From the NCBI GenBank assembly GCA_902805475.1, contig CADCSX010000003.1:3906001-3970000 (forward strand): 64,000 nucleotides of DNA. Reading direction: 5' to 3'. The stretch's first letter is position 1; each line of letters starts with the position of its first letter. Origin of the DNA: Entonaema liquescens (taxonomy: Eukaryota > Ascomycota > Sordariomycetes > Xylariales > Xylariaceae). A model generated the notes under the pieces. That model had not been told where the DNA came from and did not search any database. It saw nothing but the letters and a program-made list of their open reading frames with translations. Shown piece by piece: positions 22,216 through 33,935 of this stretch. The position numbers and the translations under genes were made by a program.

Positions 22216-25200
22216 GAACGGGTTGGATTCGCGCTCTGGTGAGCGAAAGGGTATAAATCAGGACACAGCACACGAGTGTGTATAGCTACTCGACAGGGTA
22301 AGTAGCTTATTAATGAATTGATGAAGAATCTCCTCAGACTTGGTCTTCTTATTGCATATCTCTGCGGATATGGCGCTGTGATGTATTAAAATTCAGGCAG
22401 AGAAAGGAGTATAAAAGTTGGAGTGCGCCGTACTCGGCCAGTGTGTTATATTGATTCGGTAGAAGCTAGAAAAGGAAGACGATGAAGGGTTTTGTCCTCA
22501 TTTGCGATGTTTGCGTCGCCTTGTGAGAATATCCTGACACTGCCTATGAGTCCAACTGTTTAGGTGGTCAACTACCTAGGTACCAGCCTAGCATTGCATC
22601 GCGGCTTACTTGACTCGAGGGAGACTGCCCCAGTGTGTGGTTCATATGAATGCTATGGGTTTAGAAGCTTGGGACTAGAACCGGGAAGGATGGGTGAATG
22701 GGCATAAAGGCAAGTTTTCCGTATAGCGTAAATTCTAGCCAATATATGAGGAAAGATCGCACCTAGAGATAAGTAGGGGGAGATGGTGTTTTCTCTACCA
22801 ACACAAGTTGGAAGGGAATAAGAGGGAATAAGACTATGAGGTCGGGTTGCGTTGTGCTGTGCTACGCCGGAAAGCGTCCGCGCGCTATCCATCTAGATAG
22901 CGGGATTCATCATGATGTTTCGCTGCGTTTGGCGAGATTCCTACCTCTCGGGCCCATTACGCTTCGCGATACTTACTAGCTCGGTCTGCCAGTCGGATAT
23001 CTCAGAGAGTATGGCGTCGTCTCCTGTCAGCACTATTGGTGCCGGCCCAGGTGCCCGAACTTCACCGGCCTACGCCCGCTATGAACTTGGGAACATTTGG
23101 CCGCATGAAGGGAAGGCATCTTGTCGCCTACATATGTCATGTAATGCAGGATGACCACGGCGGGGGGATAAGGTGGTGTGTACATATATCTGACATATCT
23201 GACAAGATGGAAAGATGCTCGACGGCGTTTTTACTTTTGCATTTCATGCATATTACTTACAGCCGAAGAACAGATTCTATAGTTACGAAGAGTGGTTTGA
23301 TTCCTATTGGCTTCCTTGCCGAACAGGTGGCTACCACTTTTGTTTCTTCTTCTACAGCCTTACCTACGAAAGGGGAAGGTAAGATAGATAGACGAGCGTC
23401 CACGACGCCCATGTTCTTGCGGTAATTATTTGCAGGGCTAGTCGTCTCCACGGGGTAGACTGACAGGAAACATGGGGGCAACCCACGTGTGTGTAAGCAA
23501 GATGAACCCGCATCCATGGATTAGTGCGGCCGTCAACCCACGATGGCGTACGTGGCTGGCTGAGACGTGCATGAAGTGATAACTGACAGAAGAACTTCTT
23601 ATTCTCAACCTACGTTGGCTATACCTCAGCGTCGTTTGGTGAAGAAATAGCATCTGATCGATCGTTAGATTGATACACAACGGAGGGTGATGACTTAATC
23701 TTTGTGTTGTTTTGTCATACTTGGGTAATTCGTTCATTCGTATCAGATGGATGAGGTCAAACAGGATCTAGGTTGCAATTCCACAGCATTAAGCACGTAA
23801 CATCGTATCTACCTGAGGTCTTGTCGAATACGCCAACAGATTTCGCCATGACTTCCCCAGTCGATCTCGCGCATTAGTGCTGACGACCCTCTTCGGATGG
23901 TCCTCCCACGCTCGTGTCACCCACTTAGAGAAGAACCTAAAGACTGATAGAACGTCGGGTTCTAATTCGATGAAGTCAAGCGGACCCGGGGGTATCCGGT
24001 ATGCTGATGGATCTTACTTTTTCGAAGAGACAGAAATTCCACAGCTTACCATGTCCAACAGAATCACGAGTTATCGCCGATGGCAAAAGGGTAAACCCCC
24101 CAGGACGCCGCTTACTGGATCAGGACGACACCATCAGGCCAGAATGCACATCGATATTAGCTCTGTCCGCTAACTCTGTTTTTGATCGTACCTATCACTA
24201 ATGAGATTGAGTTATGACAGTAGGTTCAACAAGTTACCGGCCGTATGGATAGTCTTTAATATTGAACCATATAGAATAACCTAACTTTGGATAGTCCACT
24301 ACATTGGGGGTTAATAGAACGATCAAATATGCCGCGGGAAAGGAAACTACTCGATCAAATATAGTTAAGGATTTGATACCGCCCGGGGGAAAAGAGATAA
24401 TGATAAATATGCTCTATATAAATCCTCGGGCGACATCACTACCATAAGTGAAAGTTTAATGGTTCGTCAGCTGGTCGGGATTGACGGGCGTGCATTGCAT
24501 TGCATCGCATCAAGTATGTACGTATTGTATTGTTAGTTGGTGGATTAGGGTAGCTTGTAGGACAAATCTGTTCGATGATATCCGTAGCCGAGAGATACTA
24601 TATAATATACTAAGATACATAGACCCATATTGGGTAAACATTTCTCCCAATCCTTCATGTTGACGAATGAAGACGCAACATCTTCCGATATTGGTTCTAT
24701 CGCTATCCGACCCGAAACACTTGTGTTCGGCAGTACGAGATGTATGCCTAGAGACTGCGGAGCGTGTTACTATGACTAGGGAAAGGAGACAAGAATACCA
24801 GGTTACAATAGTAAACCTCATAGGTAGGAAGTTGAGCTGGGAAATAGCTTTGACAAGGTAAATGTACAATGTAGTATGTTGAAATGGTGCGATGATGGCT
24901 TGGCTTGTGCTCCTTTGAACATGTTGGCCAGACTGAAAAAGGAAAAAGAACGTGGGGTAAACAAAAAAACAGTGTTCAAGAAACGAGAGGCGTTCATCAG
25001 TTCCAATAGAACCCTTTTGACCTTTTTCAAGTGTCCCATTAGTAGTGACGTTAGAGTTGAAGTATACCATGCCCTCCTTTTTCTCAAGAGGTGTGTGGCC
25101 TGAGGGGTTTCGAATCCATCGCCCGATATCATCTTCGATTCGTCGGCTTCAGCCACGCAATGTACAGTGCGTCAGATCACCTGGAAGGCCAGAAAAGAGT

Positions 25201-26032
25201 CATCCTTCAGGATCCCCAATAGTATCGGGCGATAGGGTTATTCTTGTGATCAGGACATGACTGACTGGAGGGTGGTTGACTCTTCGAGTTTGATCACAAG
25301 CGATGATGTGTGAAAATTGTAAAAAATTATAAATAATACATTTGGGTCGGGGAACCCGGCCGGCATCTCTGTCGCTACCCTACGCACGGCCGGTATACCT
25401 AGTCACCCACGTACCCTGATACTTAGCCTTACCATTAAGGTTGAGCGATCCCTGAAGAACTCCTCTTCCTTATTGGGTGCTTGTAGTTCAAACCGGGTAT
25501 AAGTCTGACGATGATTGGTTACCACCCTCGTGGCAACACGACTGTAACAACCTTCGTGAGCGTACGCTGTACAACTTCAACTTGTATAAAGTGTATAAAC
25601 AACCAATCACGAGGGGGCGGTGGGAATTCCCCATCACTTCATCGGACAACCTTGATGAAGCACAGCTTCGGCACAACAGTCAACGAATGCATCTCGAGCA
25701 TTAATGCCAACTTAGTCACGATGGCTCAGTCTGATTTTCTTACTGGTGGCTTAGTCTACTTTTCGTTATCATGCCGTAAGACATGTCATTCTCGTCTAGG
25801 TAGTGACATGGACATAACATGTGTTAGCTTTTAACACAACTGAGGCAACGATGATGGACGCCTCCCCGGTGCATATTGATGATGCCTGCTTGCTTCTGGT
25901 TGTACCTCCTATCATATGCCTGATAGTATTTAGACTGACCCATGTGCCCTGGACTTTTATACACCCGTGTAATTCACTTTCCCTTCTTCGTCCCTCATTA
26001 CCTACCTAGTGCTCGTGCGACACTTAGCTAAG
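22216..26032. other. Long gene-poor intergenic region
   Basis: About 3.8 kb without a supportable gene. It starts with the cds1 3' flank, then AT/GC-mixed sequence with CTACCTAGGTACCAGCC near 22571. Open frames on both strands between 22.6 and 25.9 kb, the longest about 186 codons on the minus strand at 24510-25070, are mutually overlapping, lack introns or domains and have no start context. Degraded gene or transposon sequence is possible, but I cannot identify a source. Confidence 0.5.
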
Positions 26033-27352
26033 ATGGCTGTTGGCACTATCCAGTCGAAAGTTAAATCTTTCTTCCATTCAAATTTAAAAAGGAGAAGAAG
26101 ACTAAGTAGCCCATCTTCGGAATATGAAAATAAGAAGCTGAAGAACGCATCGACCTCGACAGTCGAGGATGATGGCACACCTAGGCTTGATCTCCAACTA
26201 GCAAGCCCGTTCTTCCGCAAACTGCCTGCCGAGATTAGACGGATGATATACGATCTCGTCTGGTCTGGTCCTTGTGACCACAAGTACCACACGCTACGTG
26301 GAAGGCATATCCACTTTGTAGACGGCCACTGGATCAACATGAAATGTGTCATGTATAAGGAAGACGAAGATCTAGACTTCATCCAGAAAAATAGTATGCA
26401 AATCTCCCAAATTTACCTACCTTGAGTAATTACGATAATCCCACCCCTTTTCAGGACACAACATTTCATTTTTTACTATTTTGCTATTGCGAAAACTAAT
26501 ATTTCAATTTAGTGGACATAGTACATAACTCGGGAAATGGAAGCCTATTAATGTGGCAAAAAAGGCTGGCGTCGACTTGGGGCAGCCGCCATTGGAGATG
26601 CGAGGAGAGAGTCCAATACGGTTCACAAAAATCCGTAGATGGTACCGACTTTATGTCCATGATGCTAGTCTGTAAACGAATGTGAGTCGTCCACGCTTGC
26701 CCTCATACTATATGTCCTTATTACAGTTAAACTCGACACGATCGAACTAACTCGCAGCGTTTGTAGGTTCCCTGAGGTTATGGAATCTATACTCGAATCG
26801 CATAAGTTCATCTTCAACGACTTCTTCTCAGCACACAGATTCTTCACCTATAACCCATCGCCATATATTACACGTATCCGCCACCTTGATTTATCACTCA
26901 GTCTTCCCTTTTATGAATACGCTCCATTTATCGTGGATAGACAAAAGAGTAGAGTCCGAGAGCTATGGGAAGCTCTAGAGCGCATCTCATATCTACATAG
27001 CCTCCGCATATCTTTAGACATCTACGATCATGGCCCGTGGCGGAAGATCCCCGAGCAGGGCATTACCGAGCAGCTGAAAGATGTCGAGGTGTTAAGGGAC
27101 TTTACCGTGGAACTACCACCCTTATTGGCCATAAAGACGCATACCCCCAACATGCAGAATCTTGATGGTCATGAAGAGCTACCATTCAAAATAGTCCGCC
27201 GTCCACCTTTGAGGTACTGGCAGTTCACTCCGGGTGAGGTGGAACGGTTCGGGTGGAAGACGCATAAGAAAGGTCAACAGAACCACAGTTTCATTACTCT
27301 TGATAGGGCAGCTAGGCGAGTCCCCAATCCTTATTTGTTGGACTTTTTCTAA
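26033..27352 (+). CDS. DUF7730/2EXR-like fungal protein of unknown function
   Basis: Three exons (26033-26393, 26513-26681, 26767-27352), with introns of 119 bp (phase 1) and 85 bp (phase 2), give 371 residues. Both introns have CTAAT/CTAAC branch sites and TAG acceptors. A basic, Ser-rich N-terminus of about 50 residues precedes SPFFRKLPAEIRRMIYDLVW, the hallmark of the F-box-like DUF7730/2EXR domains that are greatly expanded in filamentous ascomycetes. The second exon continues with WRCEERVQYG and FMSMMLVCKRM, again typical of the family, and the third has the long Leu/Ile-rich helical portion ending YLLDFF. No function is established; an F-box-like role as a substrate adaptor has been suggested from fold only. 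The start ATG at 26033 (AAGATGG) is the first ATG in this exon. Intron choices were made by frame and family pattern. Confidence 0.75.
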
Positions 27353-28881
27353 ACGAGGCGAGAGACTGGAACTGGAAAAGGTTAAAACTCATGTCGATTA
27401 AACTCTAGTGGATATAAGAACCAGCGCGATATCCTAATACAGGTTTCTTACCGACACCACCACCCAAAACACTATTCAGGTTAAAACAACTCATCCAAAG
27501 AATGAGCTGTCCAACTGGATCAAATTAGGGTGCGTTCTTAAAGTGGCTCGAACCTAATAGTCCACATGCTTCTATCGTACAGGCATTAGATCTCGTAAAT
27601 AACACCCTATTCGCTCTCCTATTTCGTTCGGGTTGTCACTTGTGCAATGTGCCGCCATGGCATTGAGCGATCGCAGTAATACGGGGTCAATAAATGTGGT
27701 AGCACAGCACCCCTTAGTCTCGACTGGCTAGCCAAGAACGCAACACCATATCGCCAGCGGAACAACATTTATTATACGCCACTGTGTAACAAGCCAATGA
27801 CTCGATTCCTTGTGTTACATCAGTAAGATCTTATTCAGGTCAGCGGCTAAACGTACTAGGTAGGTAGGTTACATTTAACAACTACGGGCCGTAAGACAGA
27901 ACTGTATGGTTCAAGCTGTTTGGCTGGGCTAATAAAGCTTTTGGTTGCCACTAACAGTCTACAGATGCCTGCGTTATTATAATTCATTCTCAGATATCAA
28001 CCACCACATGGCATACCTCTTTGACCTGCCTTGTTAGGTTTTGCCGGTCGTTATCAAGCAAAAAAGCAATGTAAATAAGCCTTGCATCTGCTTCGAAACG
28101 AAATAGGTATCAGAAACCCCATAAACAGACTGTCGTGATGGTGTATAGGTATAAGGGAAAGATCTTCGATATACCGAAATCGCCGAAATCTTGCGGCTCA
28201 GCCTGGCTGTCATGGCTGTCATTACACAAGAATCGTCCGAGTTATGCGATGATAAGCGTCTTGGGATTAGAGGATATATTACCGAACTACAATTCGTGCT
28301 TATGCCGAGGAACCAACATCTTGCATAGTTCTTCAACTCTTCTACCGCGGCTGATTGCCCAATCTTGATCTACGTTATTCCCAGAGGAGTCTGCGGCTTC
28401 GAATATAAGCTTCCATGGGCTGGTGGCTTAGCAAAATTAACAGCTTGTCTAGTATCTGTCTCGACAAATTCAGCAAAGGCCCAATATAATAGCTATAGGT
28501 ATTAGCACATATGCCGCGCACCGAAAAAGTTGCGATGCCCTCACCCTTAGCACTTACCTTCAAAAGAAAATAGGCACCGAGATTCTTCACTCCTATGGCA
28601 CTGCCACTTATGTTGCAAAGATAGGGGAGGGATGGTGATGTTACACATAAGCACTAACAACTTCATTATCAGCATACGTCCTTTTTCACCTGACCTGCCT
28701 AATTGCGAGAATATGAGCACTATTAAGAGCAGAGTACATTTATTAGAATATCAACGAACTTGCTATTTACGGAGTTAGGTTGGGCTAACGTATATGTAGT
28801 CGTGGGAAGACAACTAAGCTTACTCTCTAATCTAAGTACAGGTATATCACGGCCCACATCGGCTTTTCCGCTTCTACAATC
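27353..28881. other. Intergenic region
   Basis: No gene is supported. It is AT-rich, with a TAGGTAGGTAGGTT element near 27856. Several overlapping small open frames occur on both strands. It separates the DUF7730-like gene from a possible minus-strand relic. Confidence 0.45.
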
Positions 28882-29378
28882 TTAGTCTAGACAGCTTGAT
28901 TCACCGCCAATTCCCAGGTAGGTAGGTAGCCAGGGTAAGTTTGCCCCTATCATAGCCTCGGAGCCATTCTTCACTGTCTTCTCGTTAGCCGCCGCCCCTC
29001 CGATAGGTATACCAAGGATAGCACCGGCTATACCGACATTACCAACGAACTAATGGGGACGTTCAAGCCAAATTTTGTGTAAGGATCTCGAATCTCATAC
29101 GTCCTATCGTACCCCGCGAAGTTACGGTGAGGTTCGATTGCGAATTCGAGAATGTTGGGTGTTGAGTGTACAGGGTATCTTGTGCAGCTTCGGATTGGTT
29201 TGCAAGTCCACTTTAACCACCAACATTTCCCTTGTCTATTCACACTTTGAGTGATAAGGGTTGCAGGAATGGGGACTGCGAAGAAGTCGGAAGGACGAAA
29301 AACCGAGATAGGGTTAGAGGGGGTAGTAAAAGACAAAAAGCAACAAAACTGCACTACGCAAAGCGCGTCTGAGGCCAT
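28882..29378 (-). pseudogene. Possible small gene or gene relic, frame broken
   Basis: Reading from an ATG at 29378 gives about 115 residues with a Cys/Phe-rich N-terminus and a Cys-containing basic middle (GKCWWLKWTC). The frame then ends just past 29,040. Another frame starting there stays open for about 55 codons with a strongly hydrophobic Gly/Ala/Ile-rich segment (VGIAGAILGIPIGGAAA) and ends at 28882. A single-base gain at the junction would join the two, the same kind of break seen in four other genes here. I recognise no family. It could be a small secreted or membrane protein, a degraded gene, or chance. Confidence 0.25.
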
Positions 29379-30685
29379 ATTGCTTCTATAGGGGAACTTC
29401 TATTCCCAGGGATATATCAAGGAAATAGTTAATGGAAAGCGTCCCCAATCATTAGTGTACTTGGGTAACAAGTGCATCGCAGCTCGATGACAGGTTAGGT
29501 CCTAATAAATTCCCAGTTCCAGACTGTGAAACATAACGAGGCATAACTGTCAAGTTAATTGTAAAGTATACGTTAATGTGGCCCAAGATGTCTATTGGGA
29601 AGGGATGGCATCTCAGCGTCTATATTGAATTCATTTTCTGTATCATTAGCACTATTCGAAATACAGTCTCCTCGAGACGCCGGTTCTATATAGTTCGAGT
29701 TATCGAGGTGAGTATAAGTTGTCTTTTAGTAGCCAACTATTTAGTTACTGATAGCTTATTTATATGATTGTGGCTGCACTGCCGGCTACTATATCTTAGG
29801 GGTTTGATGGCATTGTTAATCGTTATGTTATTACCTAGTAAGTAGGCTATTTAGGATCTGGAGTCGTACTTGGCTTCGTATGTTCCTTATTGTACATTAT
29901 TTACTGAGAGGCCATATCCTCTTTTTTTGTTTAAAAAATGGTCCCCATTCAAAAGCGCTAAGTCATAGATAGATACAATTGGTACCGAAGGCTGTATAAG
30001 TTTCTAGACTAAGAGCCTTGAGCTTGCTTGCTAATATAAGCGTTTTCGCTAGTAGAGCAAGGCCCAACTGGAATGATACCTGTAATAGTCGACTAGAATG
30101 TTTTATTGGTACAAGATAATCAAAGAGTACGGTAGCATAAGACGCGATGATCGCGACACGGTAGTAGAATACCAGTAGCCCACCAATGAATTTAGTATCG
30201 GGATATAATAGATAGGAGGTATATATGATGACGATGGGAGCTCCATCATCTTCCTCAAACGTGCCAATCTTGTTTTTAACCCACATAAAGAATGAAGCCA
30301 ACAAGAGAGAAAGAGCTGGTTTGAGCGAAGGAGAAAATAATGACCCCTTTTAATAATACCATTAAATTTCGTAAAGCAGTATAAGAGGTATATACGTGCT
30401 CGAATCGTAATGCGGTTGCGAAACTGAGCGGCAATGAGCCGATTGTCCGCTGGAGGCGAATTGACACTAATCTGGCTGCCGACCATCCCAAATACAAAGT
30501 CGTGAGATCTTCCGCTTGGGCGATATTGCACTTTTCAAGGCTTTTCATGCACAGTTTTAGCCCTTGGCTATACACCCTCCACCACTTTCGACTTACTATT
30601 AAACAACGCCCGTGCGCCGAACTCCGCCTAAGGAACAGACCGGAATCGATAACGCTCCCTGAGAGCATAAAATGACTTTTTCTTT
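29379..30685. other. Intergenic region
   Basis: No gene is supported. Overlapping minus-strand open frames between 29963 and 30773 shift frame repeatedly and show no family; the part nearest 30686 is out-of-frame sequence beyond the stop of the Myb/SANT-like gene. The region is AT-rich. Confidence 0.45.
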
Positions 30686-31974
30686 TTAAGTGGCTTCCTC
30701 CCCGACTCGTCCTCCCAGGCCGAGTCCACCGCCTAAATTTCGCATGTGAACCTCTCTGAGCCTGCCTACCCAATGTCGTCGCAGCACCGATGTCATCTTG
30801 ACAAATACCATCGCTTTATTTTCATCAGTTAGGGCCTTCTCGGCGATTTTGAGCTGTAAGTCAGCATCCTCTTCTGCGAACTCGCGGAAGAATATCTCAA
30901 CCGCCTGCTCGGACCATTTGGGCGGGCTACGAGTTCTGAGTGCCTCAGCTAGAGATAAGATGCCGTCTTCGACAACGCTAGTAGAGGTGAAAGAAGAGTG
31001 AAGTCCAAGCGGCGCAGAAGGGGTTGCCGCAGGAGGGGAGCGGAAGAAGATGATGGCGTGTTGGTGGACTGCTGGGTATAGAAGTTGGAAGAAAAGCGCG
31101 AGGGTCGGCCGCGACGTTTCTCCGGATAATTAGGGCTTGGGTTAGGATTCGGTCGTTTTTGCGCTTGGGTATTCGGGACGTGCTCATCTGGTGGCGTAAG
31201 AGCACTTGGATTTGCGGTTATGGATGTTCGGGGTGGGATGGTAGTTGATGAAGGTCTCTGCATTGGCTGAGGAACAGGAGGAGTCGGTACTGGCTGGCTC
31301 AGAGGTTGTGCTTGTTGAGTTTGGGTTTGTGTCGGTGTCTGAGTGTATATGGTTGAGTCGAGGGAAGGGTCGATAACAGTTTGGTCCGCAGTACTTGGTC
31401 TACCTGATAAAGTACCGTCGGCGTTCCTCCGTCTCGGCTTCATGATGCGTTTCGGGGCACCGCCGGAACCGACGACGTCAGGGAATAAAATCTCCATATA
31501 TTCTTCATGATCAAAGGGGCGACCTCTTAATGCTTTAGATAATGGTTCTTTCTATGGATTAAAGCTGATTAGCATTATTTGAATACGTATAAGACCCTTT
31601 ACTCTACTTACCTCGAAATGTCTTCTCCACGCCTCTTCACTCGCAGTAACCATTCTGGTGGTGGGGTTGTATAAAAATTCGGGATCCTCTCTTAACCCCC
31701 TCCACATGCGGAACTTCTTGCGCGCGTTGTCGGCCTTATTGATGAGGTGGCTCTTTTCGGGATAAGCTCCGTGCTTGTCGCGCAGGGCGATGGCGGCGCG
31801 TTCCCAAGCACCCGACTTGAAGCTGTGATTCTCTTTATATCCCATCTGCATCGACTCGCATAACGATCTGAAGAAGGTTTCCTCGTAAGCCAAGTTCCAG
31901 CTGAATCGCGGGGTTCGTCTGTCGGCATTGCGACGCGAGCGCGACGCCGTGATTTCAATATCGTCGTCCGACAT
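30686..31974 (-). CDS. Myb/SANT-like DNA-binding domain protein (one-base frameshift)
   Basis: Start ATG at 31974 (GTCACCATGT, ideal context). Exon 1 is 31974-31612; a 60-bp intron (31611-31552, GTAAGT donor, TGCTAATC branch, ATAG acceptor, phase 0) precedes exon 2, which ends at a TAA at 30686-30688. Residues 20-120 (RFSWNLAYEETFFRSLCES, AWERAAIALRDKHG, NKADNARKKFRMWRGL) form a Myb/SANT-like DNA-binding domain of the Myb_DNA-bind_3 type. After a Pro/Gln/Ser-rich linker with an AT-hook-like KRRGRPSR, the frame breaks in the minus-strand C run at 31035-31038. In the next frame coding continues with ALRTRSPPKWSEQAVEIFF, DLQLKIAEKALTDENKAMVF and RRHWVGRLREVH. This conserved-looking C-terminal helical block follows the Myb-like domain in related fungal proteins. 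One extra C would give 409 residues. A nuclear DNA-binding role is inferred. Confidence 0.72.
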
Positions 31975-33935
31975 GGTGACGGCAAGATTCTGACTAACGA
32001 TATCGACAGCGATGACGATCGTCTGCAGGATGCCGTAGCGATTATAGGATGAGCTGTTCCGATTAGACGGAAAAGCTGTTATCGCTACCACGGGGTGGGA
32101 GCCCAGATGCGATGTGCTTATCGCTGAAGCTCTTCCGGGGTTGGAACGGGGGGGGGGGAACAGAACTAGGTAATACGGTGGGAAATTTGAGGCTGGGAAG
32201 GTCGAGGACTTTTCTTTTTACCAGTTTCAAACGGTCACATTAAACTTGAAGCAGAATAATTGGTGGCTGGTGACATCACGTGTTAAATGTGGCTTTGATC
32301 TTTTTTTTTTTTCTCTCTGAGAGGTACATGAAGCCACCTCTCATTCCTATGTATATGAAAGTATCTAACCTAACGGACACATTTACCGGGCAAGGCATGA
32401 CCTAAGTCCACGGGTAGGACCTACCTACTTACTAACATTATTTACCTAAGGTATGTACCCTATCGATAAAAAAAGGAACGGAACATAAGCCGAAGCTTTC
32501 AATCGTCCCCACGAACTTGCGTCTTTCATCTCAACTTCATCTCTCTGTAACTTGAGACGAAAAAAAAGTCTTATTGCAAACAAGCTTCTTCTAGCGTCAA
32601 GATATTGTAGGAACGGGTTCCTCGGCGTCCCTTACGATTCCTTTTTAAATGAAATCGTATTCTCATTACGATCGGCTCTCTGATCTCTCATATCTGGGTT
32701 GAACCCTGTGTCGTTCTTGAAACACTTTGAAATCTCCGTTCAAGGCTTAGCGATTGGTCCCTCAAAAGTTCGAGACCAGGAGGTGTTCTATCCTTTTCTA
32801 TCTGGTCTTTGCCCGGGGGTTATTTGTAACCCCTTGTCGGCTGTCTTTACTTAATACATGTAGTTATGATCTGTAACTCTTGTTGATCTCTCAGTTGATC
32901 ATAGAGAATACCGTCATAATTGCTCTCTAAACGTTCTTTTCAATACGTTATTTGTTTAGGGACTTTGTAACCGTTAACCGAGTCTTTAGGTAGGTCTTCA
33001 TGTTTAACCCGACCCATCATAAGTTTTGTCCATTTCCCTGTGGACTCAACTTTCACGTCGGCCAGAACTGGCTACGGCGAACTAACTGTGGTTTAGTACG
33101 ATGATGGCTCGCCTATTCGACAACCCATGGAGGCTCCCACGCTTTATCGGTTGATATGGTATGGTCCACATAGAAGGGCCACGCGTTATCAAAGCGCGAA
33201 TCTCCAGGAATCGTTACGGGGCTTGAAGCCCCTGCATTAGTTTCCGGGGTTCCATATCCACTAAGATTTCTCTACCTTTTAACCACTCAGGCTTCGTATT
33301 ACGAATTCGCCTGCTCGTTATTTCGCAGCCCCCACTGGTTATGCCACACCGTCTGTCTGGGAAAAGTCGTAGCGGGCCCTGTTTCGACTGGCGACGGAGA
33401 GCATGACGACGCAGATCCTATTCTAGTCAAAAGCTCCGCCGTCCATCTGGCACTCGAGACAACCTGCGCATCACATCTAGGATCGACCTTGGCTAGCTTG
33501 GCTAGAGCTTGTTTCTGACTTCCATGCAGATCGAATGATGGCAGACCGGGGTTAATCCCCACAGCACCCCTTTCCGTTTCTCTTGGCTTTCGTCTTTCCT
33601 TCAAAAGCAGAGCTCTTGGCTCTCGTCTCATTATCTTTCCTGTGCTTCAACTCTCATGAAGTTCGTTGTCTGAGACAACTTCTATTCAACAGCTGCTTTA
33701 TTTTTCGTTTCTTTTCCCATTCGGTCTTTTCTTGGTCCTTGGCTCTTTGGCTTCATCACCCTTCTTTGTAAATTCTTGTACTTCTTAACCGACCTTTTCC
33801 TGGTCTAACTGCTAACCAAGGCCGGGTCTTTTCCGAGTCGTTTCTTTCGTTTAGCCCACCTGGTGTGGTAATACGTACATTGTTTACGTCATACTTTTAT
33901 CTTTTATCTTTTCTTTCATTCACAAGTATAGGAAG
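31975..33935. other. Shared upstream region of the Myb/SANT-like and aspartic protease genes
   Basis: This is a divergent intergenic region of about 2 kb. Near the Myb-like gene it contains a GC-rich patch with a GGGGGGGGG run (32147-32156). From about 32,600 it is pyrimidine-rich with many TTTCTTTTC/CTTGGTCT tracts, typical of a long leader of the protease gene. A minus-strand open frame at 33299-33631 has no domain signal and overlaps this leader. Confidence 0.5.

Noticed and set aside
24510..25070. 186-codon minus-strand open frame
   Set aside because: No domain, no start context, overlaps other equally long frames, and its composition (Thr/Ser/Ile/Leu mix) looks random.
25080..25110. T-arm-like GGGTTTCGAATCC
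   Set aside because: No anticodon arm, D-arm or acceptor stem could be paired around it, so it is not a tRNA gene.
29963..30773. Series of overlapping minus-strand frames that look partly hydrophobic
   Set aside because: They shift frame repeatedly without GT-AG junctions; the proximal part is out-of-frame sequence past the Myb/SANT-like stop.
33299..33631. Minus-strand 110-codon frame upstream of the protease
   Set aside because: It lies in the pyrimidine-rich leader of the protease gene and shows no family features.
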